Shown: in pieces, positions 62,845 to 64,000 of the stretch
Numbering within the stretch: position 1 is the first letter of the stretch
How the letters are laid out: each line of letters starts with the position of its first letter
Origin: Edwardsiella tarda ATCC 15947 = NBRC 105688
Lineage (GTDB): Bacteria; Pseudomonadota; Gammaproteobacteria; Enterobacterales; Enterobacteriaceae
Reading direction: 5' to 3'
Assembly (NCBI RefSeq): GCF_003113495.2
Contig: NZ_CP084506.1
Coordinates: forward strand, 3,286,001-3,350,000
DNA length: 64,000 nucleotides
The notes under the pieces: generated by a model
Seen by the model: only the letters and a program-made list of their open reading frames with translations
Database searches by the model: none
What the model was told of the DNA's origin: nothing
Position numbers and translations under genes: made by a program

Positions 62845-64000
<1,156 letters not shown>

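Overview
The window is a typical gammaproteobacterial chromosome segment of the order Enterobacterales. Nearly every gene has a close E. coli-type counterpart. Coding DNA is GC-rich, the intergenic gaps are AT-rich, and about 50 genes are densely packed. The gene repertoire and order (narKGHJI, a full citrate fermentation cluster, an OFA-type transporter and several rearranged E. coli blocks) would fit Edwardsiella or a relative in the Hafniaceae. That genus call is inference and cannot be proved from the window alone.

Layout. 1-8 kb: nitrate/nitrite transporter narK and the membrane nitrate reductase operon narGHJI. 8-13.5 kb: periplasmic Cu/Zn superoxide dismutase (sodC), a soluble chemoreceptor-like protein with a CZB zinc-binding domain, a 741-bp AT-rich gap, a small outer-membrane beta-barrel, a proline iminopeptidase and the AraC-type regulator yqhC. 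13.6-20 kb: the aldehyde reductase yqhD divergent from yqhC, then alr, dnaB, a BOF-fold periplasmic stress protein, pspG with a sigma-54-like promoter, and dusA. 20-24 kb: an orphan LuxR-type regulator, zur, dinF, and lexA with two LexA boxes. 24-33.4 kb: the citrate module, with sensor/regulator citAB divergent from citCDEFXG-citT. 33.5-39.9 kb: dgkA/plsB (divergent), an OFA-family MFS transporter with a candidate Fur box upstream, and ubiCA. 40-48.7 kb: the maltose regulon, malK-lamB-malM divergent from malEFG, with three MalT-like boxes and a CRP-like site between them; then psiE. 48.9-64 kb: a DAACS-family symporter, pgi, lysC, metH, ftsP (sufI), plsC, parC and the 3' part of parE.

Read right to left from metH to alr, the order is the E. 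coli 91-min backbone (metH, lysC, pgi, psiE, malGFE, malK-lamB-malM, ubiCA, plsB, dgkA, lexA, dinF, zur, dusA, pspG, dnaB, alr). Extra genes sit at discrete points: the symporter between pgi and psiE, the OFA transporter between ubiA and plsB, the citrate cluster between dgkA and lexA, the LuxR-type gene between zur and dusA, and the BOF gene between pspG and dnaB. At the right edge this backbone joins an E. coli 68-min block (parE-parC-plsC-ftsP). The junction, between ftsP and metH, carries a ten-copy hexanucleotide repeat. At the left, alr joins a yqhDC block and then the nar block.

Functionally the window leans toward anaerobic and facultative life: nitrate respiration, citrate fermentation by citrate lyase with a citrate/succinate antiporter, and maltodextrin uptake. 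Envelope and oxidative stress genes (sodC, CZB receptor, pspG, BOF protein, yqhD) and housekeeping replication, lipid and cell-wall genes make up the rest. I found no rRNA, tRNA, CRISPR array, insertion sequence or prophage, and no clearly new multi-gene system. The best leads are the non-coding structures between pgi and lysC, the repeat at the ftsP/metH junction, the CZB receptor beside sodC, the orphan LuxR-type regulator and the symporter with an unusual motif.
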